Position numbers and translations under genes: made by a program. From JAVBOF01 sp031550915 (GTDB taxonomy: Bacteria > Bacillota > Clostridia > Christensenellales > MGBC116941), in contig JAVBOF010000004.1 in assembly GCA_031550915.1 (NCBI GenBank), positions 1-15,065 on the forward strand: a stretch of DNA of 15,065 nt, read 5' to 3'. This document shows positions 13,007-15,065 of the stretch, piece by piece. The notes under the pieces were generated by a model that saw only the letters and a list, made by a program, of their open reading frames with translations, did not search any database and was not told the origin of the DNA. Positions within the stretch are counted from its first letter, which is position 1, and each line of letters begins with the position of its first letter.

Positions 13007-14269
13007 TTACTTTGCGGCTATAACCGTCAAAACGGCCGATTCATTGTCCAAAGCCGAAAATGCTATCCTCTTTTCCGTATCTGACGATGTCCGTATCTTT
13101 GTATCCTTGCCGAGAAATATATGTATGTACACATCGTTCCCGTACGTATAATAGACCGCATCTTCTTTTTTTAGCTTTGACGCAAACTCTTCCATGCAGT
13201 AGGCACCATTGTAAAGATAGTTCGCCAAAGGTTTGCCGACATACCGGAAATGCCATGGTTCATACATGATCCCCGTCATCTTGGTCTTGTTTTTTGCATA
13301 TCGCAGGATGAATCCATAATTCTTGCAATTTTTCGCCATCCATTTGCCAAGGGTGGTTTTGTCAAAGCTCTCTACCATCTGGCCGCCCCTTTGAACGACA
13401 TCTGCGGTATAGCCCATATGATGCTCGCTGGATCCGGGGATAGCCGTTCTGCCGGCTGTATATTCGTATGCTTCTTTTTTGCCCATGCCCCTGCTTTTAA
13501 ACTTTTTAACGCTGGCGTTGAAGAGCTCGCTTTGCCTGGCAAAATTCCTATAGGTATCCAGCAATGTTATCTTTGTAACTCCCGATGCTTTAAGCATTGC
13601 GTCCAGTTGCTTCAACGTCTGGGCCTCAAGGTATTGCGTCCTGCTCTTACTTTGGAACCATTTGTTTTTAAAGGCAACCAATGCAGACGTATCGTTTGCG
13701 CGGGCCTTTGAAACCGGTTGATTGCGGTTTACGATCCTCAAAGCATCGGTCTTTTTTACTGCGCTTACGGATGTATTTTCAATATATAGCATATCATTGA
13801 TGATGCTGCCCGCAGCTATCCGGTCAAACGGGCTTTGAATGTCTGCTCCGCTTCCGCCTGTTATGATGCGTTTTTTAAGTTCATCCAGATCCTGTTTAGC
13901 AATGAGCATTTGGTTTAACGAAAACATCGCCAGTGATATGTTCGTATATCCGTTTGCCTTGATCAAAACATTTGAAACCCGGCATACCGGCCCGTCCAAG
14001 CTGATCACAATACCAACATTCTTATCAGCCCCAGCTTTATTAGCGTCCTCAAGCACGAAACCGGTGCCATTCCAACCGATTCCTCCATTTTTTAAATAGC
14101 AATATACCTTGCTTGCTTCTTTCAGACCAAGCGACTTCTTCGCGTTTTCATTTAAGATAAATACCTTTTCGGTTTCCTTGTCCAGAGCAAAAGAAACTAC
14201 AGGTATGAATGAAAATATCAGAGCCAAAAAAAATAGTATTATACAGGATATCTTCTTATTTTTGCCCAT
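13007..14269 (-). CDS. Exported D-alanyl-D-alanine carboxypeptidase, VanY/M15B type
   Basis: A 420-residue exported zinc peptidase. Residues 1-28 form a signal peptide (KNKK, hydrophobic stretch, SFA then L). Residues about 30-190 show no recognised domain. Residues about 195-350 form the M15B domain: DTYRNFARQSELF at 238-250, zinc ligands H283 and D290 in SEHHMGYTAD, and EPWHFRYVG at 337-345 with catalytic E337 and zinc-binding H340. The family removes the terminal D-Ala from peptidoglycan stem peptides outside the membrane. The C-terminal ~70 residues are extra. The start is fixed by the signal peptide, but the GGAGG lies 13-14 nt upstream, longer than ideal. It follows the hybrid kinase gene by 67 bp on the same strand with no strong terminator between, so cotranscription is likely. 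A glycopeptide-resistance role is not implied, since no vanHAX-like genes are visible. Confidence 0.9.
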   Translation of the reverse strand: MGKNKKISCIILFFLALIFSFIPVVSFALDKETEKVFILNENAKKSLGLKEASKVYCYLKNGGIGWNGTGFVLEDANKAGADKNVGIVISLDGPVCRVSNVLIKANGYTNISLAMFSLNQMLIAKQDLDELKKRIITGGSGADIQSPFDRIAAGSIINDMLYIENTSVSAVKKTDALRIVNRNQPVSKARANDTSALVAFKNKWFQSKSRTQYLEAQTLKQLDAMLKASGVTKITLLDTYRNFARQSELFNASVKKFKSRGMGKKEAYEYTAGRTAIPGSSEHHMGYTADVVQRGGQMVESFDKTTLGKWMAKNCKNYGFILRYAKNKTKMTGIMYEPWHFRYVGKPLANYLYNGAYCMEEFASKLKKEDAVYYTYGNDVYIHIFLGKDTKIRTSSDTEKRIAFSALDNESAVLTVIAAK

Positions 14270-14336
14270 ATCTAAGCGGTTTTCCTCCGTTATTACAGTA
14301 ACTTTACCGTCCCTCAGCCGGTACTCTGCTTTTTAT

Positions 14337-15065
14337 TTAATGCCTTGGAATATATGTAAATAGCTTCTGCAATAATACAGCCAATTCTACTGGCTTGGCT
14401 ATGTGGTCATTCATTCCGGCTTCCTTGCATCTGCTGATATCTTCCTTAAAAGCGTTTGCAGTCATTGCTATTATCGGTATTGCGAAGCTGTTGCCGATGC
14501 CCATGCTGCGTATTTTGCGTGTGGCCTCGTAGCCGTCCATTTCTGGCATATGCACATCCATAAGGATTATATCGTATTTCCCCTCATTCGCTCTAAATAA
14601 TTCGATGCCTATAATGCCGTTTTCTGCAAAATCCATCTCAAGATTTGTGCCTTCCAAAAGAGCCTGTACTATTTCCCTGTTTATTTCCACATCCTCAAAG
14701 ATCAACGCCTTGCTACCGCGGAAATCGTATGACGAAGGAATCCCCGGCATACCGCCGGTATCCGATGTTTCAAGCACTTCATCGCATTTCTTTGCATTTA
14801 TCGTAAACATGAACGTGCTGCCGTTGCCCGGTTTGCTCTCCACCCATATCTCTCCGCCCATCATCTCGACGATGCGCTTACATATTGCCAATCCGAGCCC
14901 CGTTCCGCCATATTTCCGGGATATACTTCCGTCCGCCTGCTCAAAGCTTTTGAACAGTTTTTCTTGCTGGGCTTCGGTAAGCCCGATCCCCTGATCCTTC
15001 AGGATGAATTTTAATCTATAGGACGTTTCGTCATCCTCCAGGTTTTGGATATGCAGCGATATCTT
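14337..15065 (-). CDS. Hybrid sensor histidine kinase/response regulator (3' part)
   Basis: The last ~242 codons of a hybrid kinase; the 5' end, with sensor and His-phosphorylation domains, lies beyond the right edge. The frame is open from the edge. The visible ATPase domain has G1 DQGIGLT, the F-box EKLFKSFEQAD and G2 GGTGLGLAI, then the end of the kinase core (GSTFMFTI). A receiver domain follows with an acidic pair (E-D in IFEDVEINREI), phospho-accepting Asp in LMDVHMPEMDGYEATR, Thr/Ala switch MTANAF and Lys in AKPVE, so it should be phosphorylated. The chain ends soon after the receiver domain, with no DNA-binding or HPt domain, so signal must pass to another protein. TTG at 14891 is an internal Leu in GLGLAI, not a start. 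It lies upstream of the carboxypeptidase gene. Confidence 0.93.
   Translation of the reverse strand, partial: KISLHIQNLEDDETSYRLKFILKDQGIGLTEAQQEKLFKSFEQADGSISRKYGGTGLGLAICKRIVEMMGGEIWVESKPGNGSTFMFTINAKKCDEVLETSDTGGMPGIPSSYDFRGSKALIFEDVEINREIVQALLEGTNLEMDFAENGIIGIELFRANEGKYDIILMDVHMPEMDGYEATRKIRSMGIGNSFAIPIIAMTANAFKEDISRCKEAGMNDHIAKPVELAVLLQKLFTYIPRH

Noticed and set aside
1..15065. CRISPR arrays, tRNA/rRNA genes, insertion sequences, prophage or att sites
   Set aside because: No spaced direct repeats, tRNA-like cloverleaf, transposase or integrase motifs were seen. The only close direct repeat is the riboswitch pair.

Overview
The window looks like chromosome from an anaerobic, moderate-GC Firmicute, most likely of the class Clostridia. 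The grounds are AGGAGG-type ribosome-binding sites before most genes, AT-rich sigma-A promoters, a short-form pyruvate kinase, an FtnA-type ferritin and tandem c-di-GMP-I riboswitches. The genus cannot be told from this sequence. There is no rRNA, tRNA, CRISPR array, transposase or phage gene.

Region 1 (1-5655, all minus strand) is a catabolic-looking block. In order of transcription it holds an AEC-family transporter, a creatinase/M24-fold hydrolase, a 3-hydroxyisobutyrate-dehydrogenase-family reductase, a two-domain cupin, and the alpha and (partial) beta subunits of an acetoin-type thiamine-diphosphate dehydrogenase E1. Two promoters with excellent sigma-54 (-24/-12) signatures, both TTGGCAT-N5-TTGCTTAT, drive the hydrolase-reductase-cupin operon and the E1 operon. 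The two transcription units therefore look like one RpoN-dependent regulon. The substrate is not obvious, and E2/E3 components and an RpoN activator would have to lie outside the window. This is the best candidate for an undescribed pathway.

Region 2 (5748-7488, minus strand) is a c-di-GMP-controlled surface or secreted protein. A clear sigma-A promoter is followed by two nearly identical GEMM-I aptamers in tandem. The second runs straight into the ribosome-binding site of a gene for an exported protein with two SH3-like repeats, a low-complexity linker and a transglutaminase-like Cys-His-Asp domain.

Region 3 (7501-8223) is a complete ferritin gene (minus strand) with its own promoter and a long hairpin terminator.

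Region 4 (8212-12930, plus strand) holds a Cu(I)-type P1B ATPase whose only visible promoter predicts a leaderless mRNA, a tyrosine phosphatase 15 bp behind it, and pyruvate kinase with its own extended -10 promoter and a bidirectional terminator.

Region 5 (13007-15065, minus strand) holds a hybrid sensor kinase/response regulator (3' part only) followed by an exported VanY-type D,D-carboxypeptidase, probably a sensor and cell-wall enzyme pair. The only gene-free stretch over 300 bp is 7203-7581. It is filled by the riboswitches, their promoter and the ferritin terminator.
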